64,000 nucleotides of DNA from Rhodosalinus halophilus (GTDB taxonomy: Bacteria > Pseudomonadota > Alphaproteobacteria > Rhodobacterales > Rhodobacteraceae): the NCBI RefSeq assembly GCF_003298775.1, contig NZ_QNTQ01000005.1, forward strand, positions 186,001 through 250,000, in the 5' to 3' direction. The notes under the pieces were generated by a model, which worked only from the letters and a program-made list of their open reading frames with translations, searched no databases and was not told where the DNA came from. How positions within the stretch are numbered: position 1 is the first letter of the stretch; each line of letters opens with the position of its first letter. Shown one piece after another: positions 41,429-50,728 of the stretch. The translations under genes were made by a program, and so were the position numbers.

Positions 41429-43885
41429 TCAGCTCCCGGCGATCCAGTCCTCGAGTCGCTCGATCGCCTGCGCGCCGATGGATTGCAGCCGGTCGGCCTG
41501 CGCCGCGTAGGGACAGGGGCCGTCGAGCCGATCCGCCATGTCGGCCATGCGGAAGCAATCGGGCGCATCCAGCGCGCCCAGCTCGTCCCAGGTCACCGGC
41601 ACGGCCACGGGCGCGCCGGGACGCGCCCGCATCGAATAGGGCGCGATCGCGGTGGCGCCGCGCTCGTTCCGCAGCCAGTCGATGAAGATGCGGCCCTTGC
41701 GCTTCTGCTTCGACATGGTGGCGGTGAAGCGCTCCGGCTCGCGGTCCGCGAGCGCGCGGGCGAAGGTCTCGGCAAAGCCCTTGACCCTGTCCCAGCCGGA
41801 GATGCGGCGCAGCGCCATCCAGACGTGGATGCCCTTGCCGCCGGTGACGAGCGCGCCGCAGTCGAGCTCCATCGCGTCCAGGTGGTCGCGGATGTCGAAG
41901 GCCGCCTGACGCACATCCCGCCATTCCACCCCTTCGTCGGGATCGAGATCGAAGACCATGCGGTCTGGCCGCTCCAGCCGGTCGGTGCGGGCGTTCCAGA
42001 TGTGAAACTCGATCGTGCCCATCTGCGTCGCCGCGATCAGCGCCGCGGTATCGTCGGCGGTGAGATATTCCGCGGTTCCGCCGTCCTTCTCCTCGATCTC
42101 GACACGGTCCAGCGCCTCCGGAAAGCCCTTGCGCCCGTGCTTCTGATAGAAGCAGTCGCCGTCGATCCCGTCCGGGCAGCGCACCAGGGACACGGGGTGA
42201 TCCGCGATCAGCGGCGCCATGCGCGGGCCCACGCGCTCGTAGTGTCGCGCGATGTCCAGCTTGGTGCAGCCCGCTTCGGGAAACATCTCGCGGCCGGGAT
42301 GCGTGATCGCGATCCCGGCGACGGTGGCTTCCTCGGTCATCTCTTCCACCTCCGCCGGGGTTTCGTCCTGCACCTCGCGCGCCGACTTGTCGCGGCGTTC
42401 GCCCAGAAAGCTCGCGTGGCGAACGTAGCCGTCGGCGGTGAACTCGGTGAAGGCCACCTCTGCCACGACGTCGGGCGTGACCCAGCAGGCGTCGCGGCGG
42501 ACCTGCTTCGGCACATCCGCGAAGGGCGAAGTCTTGCGCCCGCGGAACTTGCGTGACAGCCGCTCGAGGTCGTCCTCGGAAAAGCCGGTTCCGACCCGCC
42601 CGCGATAGATCAGCTCGCCATCGCGGTAGGCCCCGAGCAGCAGCGAGGCGAAGGGCCGCTCCGCCTTGTCCGAGGGTGCGTAGCCGCCGACGACGAATTC
42701 CTGCTGTTTCGCGCATTTGACCTTCAGCCAGCTTCTGGTGCGCGTGCCGCGATAGGGGGCGTCGGCCTTCTTGGAGATGATGCCTTCCGCGCCTTCCCGG
42801 CAGGCGGCCCTGTGCGCCTCGGGCCCGTGCCCCTCGACATGCTGGGTCATGCGGACCGCGCCGGCCGTGGCGGGGATGCCCGAGAAGAGGCCGGACAGAC
42901 GCTCGCGCCGCTCCGAGAGAGGATGGTCCGTCAGATCCTCGCCGTCGAGCGAAAGCAGATCGAAGGCGTAGTAGACGAGCGCCCCGCCCTCGGAGAGCGC
43001 GCGCTGCAGCGAGGAGAAGGGCGAGCCCTCGATCTCCGCCGCCATCACCTCGCCGTCGATCAGCGCCGAGTCGCAGTCGAGCGGGTCGAAGGCGCCCTCG
43101 AGCGCGGCGAAGGTGTCGGTCCAGTCCTTGCCGGACCGGCTGAAGATCCGCGTGCCGCCCTTTCCGATCGAGACCAGCGCCCGGTAGCCGTCGAACTTCG
43201 TCTCGTGCCACCAGTCGTCGCCCTCGGGGGCCGCATCCACCAGCGTGGCGAGCTGCGGCTTGCGAAAGGCCGGGGCCGCGTGGCTGCGGACGGGCGGATC
43301 GTCCGCGGGCGGGTCCCCCTTCGCGATTCCCTCCATGCTGCGGCCCGTGCGCACCGAGGTCTTGTTGTTCTCGACCAGCGTGTCGGGATTGCCGGTGTAA
43401 TTGTCCCTTTCCTTGATGAGCAGCCAGTTCTCGCGCTTGTCGTCGCTTCGCATGTGGACGAGCACCCACTTGCCCTTCATGCGCTCGCCGTGGAGCTCCA
43501 TCTTGAGCTCGCCCTTGTCGAGCCCCTCCTCCACGTCGCAGCGCGGCTCCCAGGTGCCCTCGTCCCAGAGCATGACGGTGCCCGCGCCGTATTCGCCCTC
43601 GGGGATGGTGCCCTCGAACTCGGCGTAGGAGAGAGGATGGTCCTCGGTGCGGACGGCGAGCCGCTTTTGCGAGGGGTCGCGGCTCGGCCCCTTGGTCACC
43701 GCCCAGCTCAGGAGCGCGCCGTCCCACTCGATGCGGAAGTCGTAGTGCAGGGTGGAGGCGTCGTGCTTCTGCACGACGAAGCGGAGGCCGTCACCGTCGG
43801 AGGCGGCCGCATGCCCCTCGGGCTCGGCGGTGCGATCGAAGTCGCGGCGCGCGTTGTACTCGGAGAGGCGATCGCCGGAGCTCAT
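41429..43885 (-). CDS. ligD: DNA ligase D (NHEJ), phosphoesterase-ligase-polymerase
   Basis: An 818-residue LigD. Domain order is 3'-phosphoesterase (about 30-190, HYDFRIEWDGALLSWAVTKG), ATP-dependent ligase (about 215-520, motif I lysine in HETKFDGYRAL) and primase/polymerase (about 545-818, metal aspartates in VFDLDPDEGVEW). It repairs double-strand breaks with Ku. The ATG overlaps the Ku stop by one base (TGATG). Its place in the stress island agrees with NHEJ being stress-controlled in some Alphaproteobacteria. Confidence 0.95.
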   Translation of the reverse strand: MSSGDRLSEYNARRDFDRTAEPEGHAAASDGDGLRFVVQKHDASTLHYDFRIEWDGALLSWAVTKGPSRDPSQKRLAVRTEDHPLSYAEFEGTIPEGEYGAGTVMLWDEGTWEPRCDVEEGLDKGELKMELHGERMKGKWVLVHMRSDDKRENWLLIKERDNYTGNPDTLVENNKTSVRTGRSMEGIAKGDPPADDPPVRSHAAPAFRKPQLATLVDAAPEGDDWWHETKFDGYRALVSIGKGGTRIFSRSGKDWTDTFAALEGAFDPLDCDSALIDGEVMAAEIEGSPFSSLQRALSEGGALVYYAFDLLSLDGEDLTDHPLSERRERLSGLFSGIPATAGAVRMTQHVEGHGPEAHRAACREGAEGIISKKADAPYRGTRTRSWLKVKCAKQQEFVVGGYAPSDKAERPFASLLLGAYRDGELIYRGRVGTGFSEDDLERLSRKFRGRKTSPFADVPKQVRRDACWVTPDVVAEVAFTEFTADGYVRHASFLGERRDKSAREVQDETPAEVEEMTEEATVAGIAITHPGREMFPEAGCTKLDIARHYERVGPRMAPLIADHPVSLVRCPDGIDGDCFYQKHGRKGFPEALDRVEIEEKDGGTAEYLTADDTAALIAATQMGTIEFHIWNARTDRLERPDRMVFDLDPDEGVEWRDVRQAAFDIRDHLDAMELDCGALVTGGKGIHVWMALRRISGWDRVKGFAETFARALADREPERFTATMSKQKRKGRIFIDWLRNERGATAIAPYSMRARPGAPVAVPVTWDELGALDAPDCFRMADMADRLDGPCPYAAQADRLQSIGAQAIERLEDWIAGS

Positions 43886-44754
43886 CACGATGCCTTCCGC
43901 CGCTTGCCGGAGCGCTTCGGCGACCTGCCGGACGAGGCGGACTTCGACCCCGTCCCGCGGCTTTTGTCCTTCTCCAGGCTCTCCTTGAGCGCGCCCATCA
44001 GGTCCACGACGTTCTCTCCCTCGCGTCTGCCACCGCTTTCGCCGCGCTCGACGCGCGGGGTCTTGCCGCTCTTGCGTTTCGTCTCGATCAGATCCTTCAG
44101 CGCCTCGGCATAGCGGTCCTCGTAGGCGGAGGCGTCGAAGGCGGCCGTCTTGCGGTCGATCAGCGTGGTGGCGAGATCGAGCAGCTCCTCGTCGGCCTTC
44201 TCGTCCTCGACAGAGGCGAAGAACGGCTCGGCCTCGCGGATCTCGTCGGGGTAATGCAGCGTCTCGAGCAGCAGACCGTCGCCGCAGGGTCTGAGCGCGG
44301 TCAGGTATTCCCGCCCGCGCATCGCGACCTGACCCAGTCCTGCCTTGCCGGATTGGCGCAGCGCGTCGCGCAGGACGCGATAGGACTCCTCGGCCAGATC
44401 GTCGGCGGGAACCAGGTAATAGGGCCTGTCGAAATAGATCGGCGGGATCTCGCAGGAATCGACGAATTGCACCAGCTCGAGCGTCTTCTTCGTCTCGAGC
44501 TTGATCGCCTCGACCTCCTCGGGCTCGATCAGCATGTAGTCCCCCTCGCCCGTGTCGTAGCCCTTCACGATGTCCCCGGCCTCGACGGGGCCGATTCCGG
44601 GGACGGTTCTTTCATAGCGCACGGGCTTGCCCGAGGGGGCATGAATCTGCCGGAAGGCGGGGCGCGCGCCTCTCGACTGCGCCGAGTAGAGCTCGACCGG
44701 GATCGACACGAGCGACAGCCGAAGCTGCCCTTTCCAGACCGGGCGGGGCGCCAT
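43885..44754 (-). CDS. ku: Ku DNA end-binding protein
   Basis: A 289-residue bacterial Ku: MAPRPVWKGQLRLSLVSIPV at the N-terminus, the core beta-barrel region ending near 200, and a basic C-terminal tail (SGRSPKRSGKRRKAS) used for DNA/LigD contact. It binds broken DNA ends and recruits LigD, encoded next and translationally coupled. It is divergent from the DUF4112 gene; a clear promoter on the minus strand was not found. Confidence 0.95.
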   Translation of the reverse strand: MAPRPVWKGQLRLSLVSIPVELYSAQSRGARPAFRQIHAPSGKPVRYERTVPGIGPVEAGDIVKGYDTGEGDYMLIEPEEVEAIKLETKKTLELVQFVDSCEIPPIYFDRPYYLVPADDLAEESYRVLRDALRQSGKAGLGQVAMRGREYLTALRPCGDGLLLETLHYPDEIREAEPFFASVEDEKADEELLDLATTLIDRKTAAFDASAYEDRYAEALKDLIETKRKSGKTPRVERGESGGRREGENVVDLMGALKESLEKDKSRGTGSKSASSGRSPKRSGKRRKAS

Positions 44755-44815
44755 GCTGCCTCCGTCGTTGCCTATGGCCCAAGCGGCGACGGCACCGGAT
44801 GGTTCCCCCGGAGGC

Positions 44816-44841
44816 GGAACCGACGCGCGCGATGCGCCGTT
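44816..44841 (+). promoter_or_regulatory. EcfG-type promoter, exact match
   Basis: GGAAC at 44816, 17-base spacer, CGTT at 44838. The DUF4112 gene starts at 44867, leaving a leader of about 20 bases that includes a GGAGGAGGG ribosome binding site. Confidence 0.75.
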
Positions 44842-44866
44842 CTACGGACAAGTCAGGAGGAGGGCG

Positions 44867-45271
44867 ATGGCCCGAGCCGACACCCTGCCACCGATGCCGG
44901 AGACCGACGCCATGGCGCCCGAGCGTGCGCGCGAACTGGAGCGGCTGGCGCGGCTCGCCCACACGCTCGACGCGCGCTGGCGCATTCCGGTCGTGGGCGT
45001 GCGCGTGGGCCTCGACGGGCTCGTCGGGCTGATCCCGGGCGTGGGCGACACGCTGGCCGCGCTGCCCTCGGCCTATGTGATCCTGCGCGGATGGCAACTC
45101 GGCGCGCGCAGGCGCGTGCTCGCGCGAATGGTGGGCAACACCGGCATCGACTACCTGATCGGCACCGTGCCGCTGGTGGGCGATCTCTTCGACATCGGCT
45201 TCAAGGGCAACCTGCGCAACATCCGGCTGCTGCGCGACGAACTCGGCGCTCGTGCGGAGGCCACAGATTGA
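44867..45271 (+). CDS. DUF4112 membrane protein
   Basis: A 134-residue protein with the DUF4112 pattern: RWRIPVVGVRVGLDGLVGLI PGVGDTLAALPS and GTVPLVGDLFDIGFKGNLRN, two glycine-rich membrane-associated repeats. Function unknown. It has an exact GGAAC-N17-CGTT promoter and is translationally coupled to the BrkB-type gene (TTGA overlap). Confidence 0.82.
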   Translation: MARADTLPPMPETDAMAPERARELERLARLAHTLDARWRIPVVGVRVGLDGLVGLIPGVGDTLAALPSAYVILRGWQLGARRRVLARMVGNTGIDYLIGTVPLVGDLFDIGFKGNLRNIRLLRDELGARAEATD

Positions 45272-46308
45272 GCGGAGACCAGAACGACGAACCGCCGCGT
45301 GAGGGTCCGCATGCCGACGCCGCGCACCTGCGCGAAGAGACGCCGCCGGCCGAAGCGCCGCCCGAATCCGGCCGCGGGCGCGAGGCGCGCTGGCCGCACC
45401 GCATCCCGCTGAAGGGCTGGCGCGACATCCTGTGGCGCATCGGCGCCCGCATCGGGCGAGATTACGTCTCGCTGATGGCCGCCGGCGTGGCCTTCTTCGC
45501 GCTCGTCGCGCTCTTTCCGGCGATCGCGGCGGTGGCGGCGCTTGCGGCGATGTTCTTCGAGCCGGGCCTCGTCGCCGACCAGATCGAGGCCCTGCGCACC
45601 ATCGCGCCCGCCGCCGCGGTCGACGTGGTCGAAAGCCAGGCGACGACGATCACCGGCCGCGCCGAGGGCAGCCTCGGCCTTGCCGCGCTGGTCAGCCTCG
45701 CGATCTCGCTCTTCTCGGCCTCGCGCGGGGTGAACAACCTGATCGACGGCATCAACATGGCCCACGCCGAGGAAGAGACGCGCGGGATCATCAAACGCAA
45801 CCTCGTGGCCGTCGCGATCACCCTCGTGCTGGTGGTGCTCGCTCTGGTCGCGCTGGGGGTGACGCTCGCCCTGCCAGCGCTCGCCGCGGCGCTGCCGGGC
45901 AGCGGCTGGGCCGAGGCCCTGGCGAGCTGGGCGCGCTGGCCCGTCATGGCGCTCTTCGCGATGGTCTCGCTGGCGCTCGTCTATCGCTACGCGCCGGCGC
46001 GCACGCCACCCCGCTGGAGCTGGGCCTCCCCCGGCGCGGTGGTGGCCACCGCCCTGTGGGTCGCGGGCTCCGTGCTCTTCTCGCTCTACGTGCGTAATTT
46101 CGGCGCCTACAATCCGACCTACGGCGCGCTCGCCGGCGTGGTGATCCTGCTGCTGTGGATGTGGCTGTCGAGCTTCGTTGTGCTTCTGGGCGCGCAGCTC
46201 AACGCCGAGATGGAGCACCAGACGCGCCGCGACACCACGCGCAAGCCGGTCCGCCCGATGGGCGAACGCGGCGCCTACATGGCCGACACGCTCGGGCGGA
46301 AGCCGTGA
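45268..46308 (+). CDS. YihY/BrkB-family membrane protein
   Basis: A 346-residue protein with a charged 45-residue N-terminal region and six spans. Family features are SLMAAGVAFFALVALFPAIA and FGAYNPTYGALAGVVILLLW MWLSSFVVLLGAQLNAE. No suitable ATG exists; TTG at 45268, overlapping the DUF4112 stop and seven bases after GGAGG, gives MSGDQNDEPP. The role of this family is not settled (transport or envelope). Confidence 0.85.
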   Translation: MSGDQNDEPPREGPHADAAHLREETPPAEAPPESGRGREARWPHRIPLKGWRDILWRIGARIGRDYVSLMAAGVAFFALVALFPAIAAVAALAAMFFEPGLVADQIEALRTIAPAAAVDVVESQATTITGRAEGSLGLAALVSLAISLFSASRGVNNLIDGINMAHAEEETRGIIKRNLVAVAITLVLVVLALVALGVTLALPALAAALPGSGWAEALASWARWPVMALFAMVSLALVYRYAPARTPPRWSWASPGAVVATALWVAGSVLFSLYVRNFGAYNPTYGALAGVVILLLWMWLSSFVVLLGAQLNAEMEHQTRRDTTRKPVRPMGERGAYMADTLGRKP

Positions 46309-46334
46309 GGCGCGGCTGCGCCCTCCGGCGCCAC

Positions 46335-46359
46335 GGAACAATCCCGAGCGCGAAGGGTT
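46335..46359 (+). promoter_or_regulatory. EcfG-type promoter candidate
   Basis: GGAAC at 46335, 16-base spacer, GGTT at 46356 (one change from CGTT). It lies 62 bases ahead of the hydrolase start at 46422. Confidence 0.55.
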
Positions 46360-46421
46360 CTCACCCTGCCGCCCGCACGCTGCGCGGCAGCGCCGACATC
46401 CAACGCTCCGGAGGGACGGGC

Positions 46422-47306
46422 ATGGGAGAGCATTTCACCCGTGGCGAGACGACTGCCGGCCGCGCCGCGCCGGGGGCGCAGGGCGGACCTGTCGTCATGC
46501 TGCACGGGCTGCTCGAAAGCCCCGCACTGTGGGAGCCGCTCTCCGAGGCGCTCGATCTCGGCGAGCATTACGCGCCCCCCCTGCCCGGTCATCGCGGCGA
46601 TGCGGCCCGTCTGCCGCAGGCCTTGCCGCTTCTGGGCAGCGAGGTCGCGCTCGCCCGTCACATGGCCGACGAGATCGAGACCCGCACCGGCGGCCGCCGG
46701 GTGCGGCTGATCGGTCATTCGCTGGGCGGCTATCTGGCGCTTCTGATCGCGCGCGAGCGGCCCGAACTCGTCGAGCGCGTGATGGTCGTAGGGGCGATCC
46801 ATGCCGGCGATTGCGGCAAGCGGCCGAGTCTGCGCACGCGGGTCGTCACGGGGATGCCCCTGCTGGGACCGGTTTCGGCGCAGGTGCTGATGCGGCGCTG
46901 GCTCGCGGATGCGGACCGCTTCGCGGCCTGGATGACCTCCTCGCTCGCGCCCGGCGAGCGGCTGCGCAAGGTGCCCGCAGCGATGCGGACCGAACTGGCG
47001 ACGGGCAGCCCCCGCACGATCCAGGCGCTGGCGGCCTGGGCGCGCGGCCAGAGCGCGCTGGACAGCTTCCGGTCCATCGAGCGGCCGGTCACCGTGGTGA
47101 TCTGTGCGCGCGACCCTGTCGTCGCCTTCGCGCATCAGATGGCGCTCGCCCGAGAACTGCCCGCGGCGGTGGCCCGCATCGCCGACACCGGGCATCTGCC
47201 GATGCTCACCGCGCCGCGCCGTTTCGCGATGACCGTCCGCGCCTGGCTCGACGATGCCGCGGCCCCGACCGAGGGCTGCGCGACACGCGCGCCGGCCGAG
47301 GTCTGA
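46422..47306 (+). CDS. Alpha/beta hydrolase
   Basis: A 294-residue alpha/beta hydrolase: oxyanion motif VVMLHGLLESPALW, nucleophile elbow GHSLGGYL (about residue 100), acid in ICARDPVV, and histidine in DTGHLPMLTAP. Substrate is unknown. It is followed eight bases later by the AI-2E-type gene, with which it probably forms an operon under a GGAAC-type promoter. Confidence 0.87.
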   Translation: MGEHFTRGETTAGRAAPGAQGGPVVMLHGLLESPALWEPLSEALDLGEHYAPPLPGHRGDAARLPQALPLLGSEVALARHMADEIETRTGGRRVRLIGHSLGGYLALLIARERPELVERVMVVGAIHAGDCGKRPSLRTRVVTGMPLLGPVSAQVLMRRWLADADRFAAWMTSSLAPGERLRKVPAAMRTELATGSPRTIQALAAWARGQSALDSFRSIERPVTVVICARDPVVAFAHQMALARELPAAVARIADTGHLPMLTAPRRFAMTVRAWLDDAAAPTEGCATRAPAEV

Positions 47307-47314
47307 GGAGCGCC

Positions 47315-48565
47315 ATGCCGGAGACGCCGGACAAGACCGAGACGGGCACGACGCCCGGCCGCCGGGCGCTGCCGTGGCTGCTGGCGGGGATTCTCGCGCT
47401 TCTGCTGGGCTGGGCGCTTCGCGCGACGACCGTCGTCGCGGTGCCAATCGTCTCCGCGCTCTTCCTGGCCGCTGCGCTGGCACCGCTCGAACGCATCATC
47501 TCCGGGCACTTGCCACGGCCGCTCGCCTGGCTGGGACGCGCAGCGGTGATCCTCGTCCTGCTGGTTGTGCTGGCGGCCTTCTTCGCGGGGCTCCTCTACA
47601 GCGCCCGTCAGGTGAGCCAGGAGATCCCGACGCTGGCCGACAACCTCGCGGCGTATCTGCCCGAGGATGCCGCGGCGATGCGCATGCTGGAGGAAAGCAT
47701 CGGACGCGCGCCGGAGACCGCCTCCGGCGCGGCATCCGATTCCCCCGAGGCACGGCAGGACCAGCAGGCCCGGAACGCCCCCGCCCGCGCCACGGACGAC
47801 GAGGACGCGGGGCAGCTGCAGGAAATGAGCGCCACGGCCCGAGACCTTGTCAACGAGTTCGGCTCGATGGCCGGCAGCTGGATGGTGAATGCCGCCTCCG
47901 GCCTCGCGGCGACGATCGCGGGCATGGTGGGCACCTTCGTCGCGGCGACGGTGATCATCGTCTTCATGGTCCTGCTGGTGCTGAGCGAGTCGTCGCTCTG
48001 GACGCAGAAACTCGGCGCGATCTGGCCGGGGCGCGGGCAGGAAGAGTGGCGGGCGACCTTCGACGCCCTGTCGCGCAAGCTGCGGGGTTTCCTGCTGATG
48101 CGCGCGGCGATGGGGGCGCTCTCGGCAGCGCTCTACGCAGGCTGGCTGATGCTTTTCGGGGTCGATCTGCTCGTCGTCTGGGCGATGCTGACCTTCCTGC
48201 TCAGCTTCATTCCGAACCTCGGCTCGGTGATCTCGGGCGTGCTGCCGGCGCTCTACATTCTCGCCACCGGCGATCTCGGCACCGCGCTGCTGGTGGGGAC
48301 GGGGCTGTTCGTGATCGAACAGGTGATCGGAAACTTCGTCGATCCGCGGCTGCAGGGCCGGCAGATCGCGATTTCACCGCTCGTCGTGCTCGTGGCGATC
48401 CTTGTCTGGGGCTGGATCTGGGGGATCGCGGGCGCCCTTCTGGCGGTGCCGATGACGACGGCACTCATGGTGGGCTTCGCGCATGTTCCTGCCCTGCGCC
48501 CCATCGCCCTCTTGCTGTCGGACCAGCCGGACGAAGACCGCCTGATGGAGGCCATGGCGCGGTGA
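47315..48565 (+). CDS. AI-2E/PerM-family transporter
   Basis: A 416-residue protein with about eight spans and a hydrophilic insert at residues 135-165 (TDDEDAGQ). The hallmark C-terminal stretch IPNLGSVISGVLPALYILATG then IGNFVDPRLQGRQIAISPLV VLVAILVWGWIWGI fits the AI-2E exporter/PerM family. Members include autoinducer exporters and ion transporters, so the substrate is open. Confidence 0.85.
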   Translation: MPETPDKTETGTTPGRRALPWLLAGILALLLGWALRATTVVAVPIVSALFLAAALAPLERIISGHLPRPLAWLGRAAVILVLLVVLAAFFAGLLYSARQVSQEIPTLADNLAAYLPEDAAAMRMLEESIGRAPETASGAASDSPEARQDQQARNAPARATDDEDAGQLQEMSATARDLVNEFGSMAGSWMVNAASGLAATIAGMVGTFVAATVIIVFMVLLVLSESSLWTQKLGAIWPGRGQEEWRATFDALSRKLRGFLLMRAAMGALSAALYAGWLMLFGVDLLVVWAMLTFLLSFIPNLGSVISGVLPALYILATGDLGTALLVGTGLFVIEQVIGNFVDPRLQGRQIAISPLVVLVAILVWGWIWGIAGALLAVPMTTALMVGFAHVPALRPIALLLSDQPDEDRLMEAMAR

Positions 48566-48603
48566 GCCGGTGCGGCCGGGGTGCCGCGCCGGCGCCTTGT
48601 GGA

Positions 48604-49005
48604 TCAGATCAGCACGAAAAGCGCGCCGAGGATCACCGACCCCGCGGCGACGACCAGAAGCGCGCGGCGCCAGCTGTCCCTGTCGCGCGCCGCGACCTTC
48701 TCGGGCAGCACCCGCGGCTTTCGCTGGGCACCTGCGTCGCCAGGCCCCGCGCGCAGGTCGGCCGGATCGCGGCGCGCCGGATCGACCGGGTTGCCGTCGC
48801 CGTCGCGTTCCACCGGCTGTCCGGCATAGCGGCCCGTCGGGTTGCCGGCCTCTGCATCCGGTTCGATCGCCGCCGCGGCGGGCTCTTCCTTGCGCCGGCG
48901 GCGATGCATCTGCACGATCTCTTCGCGTGTCATCGGCGCGCGGGCCTCCTGCGCGGGATCGATCTCCGCCCCGGGCGTTGCCGGGTCTGTTCGGTCGTCG
49001 GACAT
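48604..49005 (-). CDS. Tail-anchored small protein of unknown function
   Basis: A 133-residue protein: charged, disordered-looking residues 1-105 and a single C-terminal hydrophobic helix (ALLVVAAGSVILGALFVLI), so probably tail-anchored. An AAGGAGG site lies upstream of ATG 49005. A GGAAA-N17-CGTT promoter-like site is on the same strand. The family is not recognised. Confidence 0.65.
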   Translation of the reverse strand: MSDDRTDPATPGAEIDPAQEARAPMTREEIVQMHRRRRKEEPAAAAIEPDAEAGNPTGRYAGQPVERDGDGNPVDPARRDPADLRAGPGDAGAQRKPRVLPEKVAARDRDSWRRALLVVAAGSVILGALFVLI

Positions 49006-49061
49006 GGCGCGCCTCCTTCCTCTGCGCAGGTCGTCGCGGTGGCCGGTCCGGCCGATGAGAG

Positions 49062-49087
49062 AACGCGCCAGCCCCGCCGCGGTTTCC
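49062..49087 (-). promoter_or_regulatory. EcfG-type promoter candidate
   Basis: On the minus strand GGAAA (49087-49083), 17-base spacer, CGTT (49065-49062): one mismatch in the -35 (consensus GGAAC). The tail-anchored protein gene starts at 49005. Confidence 0.45.
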
Positions 49088-49183
49088 GCGGCGCACGGAC
49101 CGCCCCGCGCCCGGAACATCCGCCATGCCCGTGGATTGAGAGTCCGACACCGTTTTTCCAAAGGACCAGGAGGAGACACCTTC

Positions 49184-50653
49184 ATGCCAGACTTCGTGCT
49201 TCGCCGCCCCAAAAGCGCGGCGGCGCTCGTCGCGCTCTTCGCGGCCGCGCAGCCGCTCGCCGCGCAGCAATCCGTGCAGGGCACGGCGCCGGGCGCCGAC
49301 TACGACACGCCGGCCGGCTTTCAGGAGATGGTCGCCGACAAGCTGCCCGCCGTTGTCGGCATCCTGTCCACGGCGCCCGCGCGTGCCGGCGGGCCGGAAC
49401 GCGGACCGCGCCTGCCGCCGGGCTTCGAGGACTTCTTCGGCGCACCGATGCCGCAGCAGCCGCCAGGCCCGATGCGCGCGCAGGGCTCGGGCTTCTTCGT
49501 GTCTGCTGACGGCTACGTGGTGACGAACAACCATGTGGTGCAGGGCGCCGAGAGCGTCGAGGTCGTCCTCGCCGACGAAGAGCGGCTCGAGGCCGCGATC
49601 GTCGGCACCGACCCGGCCACGGATCTCGCGCTGCTCAAGGTCGAGACCGACGAGACGCGGCCCTTCGTCACCTGGGGCGCCTCCTCGGATCTCCAGGTGG
49701 GCGAATGGCTGGTCGCCATCGGCAATCCCTTCGGCCTCCGCGCGACGGTCACCGCGGGCATCCTCTCGGCGCGCTCGCGCGACATCCGCTCGGGGCCCTA
49801 CGACGACTTCCTGCAGACCGACGCCGCGATCAACAGCGGCAACTCGGGCGGCCCGCTCTTCAACACGGAGGGCGACGTCGTCGGGGTCAACACGGCAATC
49901 TTCTCGCCATCGGGCGGGAACGTCGGGATCGGCTTCGCGATCCCCTCGCGCGTGGCGCAGTCGGTGGTGGCCGACCTGCGGGACGACGGCGAGGTGGAAC
50001 GCGGCTATCTCGGGGTTCGCCTTCAGCCCGTGGACGCGAATCTCGCCGCGGCGCTCGGCCTGCCCGAAGACGCGCCCGGCGGCGCGCTGATCGCCGATGT
50101 GACAGAGGGCAGTCCTGCGGCCGAAGCCGGGCTGCGGCCAGGCGACGTCGTCACGCAGATCGCAGGCGAGCCGATCGAGGATCCGCGCGCGCTTTCCTTC
50201 GCCGTGGCCGCGCTCGAGGCGGGCAGCGAGGTCGGCGTCAGCGTGCTGCGCGAGGGCGAGCCCGAGCGGCTGGAGGTGACCATCGGCGAACAGCCGGCAG
50301 AGTTCTTCGCTGCCGCCGCTCCCCCGCAGACCCCGCAGGACGACGGCCAAGCGCGCCTCGGCGTCACCGTCGCCCCGGTGGACGGCGAGCTGCGCGCGCG
50401 GTCGAACCTGCCGGACACCGTCTCCGGCCTCTATGTCGTGTCGGTCGCGCCCGGCACCCCGGCCGCCCGCGCCGGCCTGCGCGAGGGCGACGTGATCTCG
50501 ACCGCCGACGGCGAGGAGATCGAGGGCGTCGAGGCGCTGCGCGCGGCTGCGCGCGCTGCCGAAGAGTCCGAGCGGCCGCTGCTCCTGCGCGTCTTCCGCG
50601 GTGGCAGTCACAGCTTCGTCGCGGTGCGGCTCGACGACGGCGACCAGAGCTGA
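49184..50653 (+). CDS. DegP/HtrA-family periplasmic serine protease
   Basis: A 489-residue Do-type protease. Signal peptide MPDFVLRRPKSAAALVALFA to about residue 28; catalytic triad His in YVVTNNHVV, Asp in ATDLALLKV and Ser in NSGNSGGPLF; then two PDZ domains (GYLGVRLQPVDANLAAALG and the C-terminal domain ending at FRGGSHSFVAV). It degrades or refolds misfolded envelope proteins. A GGAGGAG site precedes the ATG. Confidence 0.93.
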   Translation: MPDFVLRRPKSAAALVALFAAAQPLAAQQSVQGTAPGADYDTPAGFQEMVADKLPAVVGILSTAPARAGGPERGPRLPPGFEDFFGAPMPQQPPGPMRAQGSGFFVSADGYVVTNNHVVQGAESVEVVLADEERLEAAIVGTDPATDLALLKVETDETRPFVTWGASSDLQVGEWLVAIGNPFGLRATVTAGILSARSRDIRSGPYDDFLQTDAAINSGNSGGPLFNTEGDVVGVNTAIFSPSGGNVGIGFAIPSRVAQSVVADLRDDGEVERGYLGVRLQPVDANLAAALGLPEDAPGGALIADVTEGSPAAEAGLRPGDVVTQIAGEPIEDPRALSFAVAALEAGSEVGVSVLREGEPERLEVTIGEQPAEFFAAAAPPQTPQDDGQARLGVTVAPVDGELRARSNLPDTVSGLYVVSVAPGTPAARAGLREGDVISTADGEEIEGVEALRAAARAAEESERPLLLRVFRGGSHSFVAVRLDDGDQS

Positions 50654-50677
50654 TCGCCCGCGACCGCCACGCAAAAA

Positions 50678-50705
50678 GGCCCCGCCGGAGCGATCCGGCG
50701 GGGCC
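50678..50705. terminator. Bidirectional intrinsic terminator
   Basis: A 12-base stem GGCCCCGCCGGA/TCCGGCGGGGCC with loop GCGA. Read on the minus strand it is followed by TTTTT (from the AAAAA at 50673), a strong terminator for the CsbD gene; on the plus strand it ends the degP gene. Confidence 0.85.
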
Positions 50706-50728
50706 GCTTCATTCATGTCAGGCAGGTT

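Noticed and set aside
44781-44806. GGAAC-N17-GCTT on the minus strand as a promoter for ku-ligD
   Set aside because: The -10 has two mismatches to CGTT; I could not call it a promoter. The ku promoter remains undefined.
49113-49137. GGAAC-N16-GATT ahead of degP
   Set aside because: The -10 does not match CGTT or GGTT; no credible stress promoter for degP was found.
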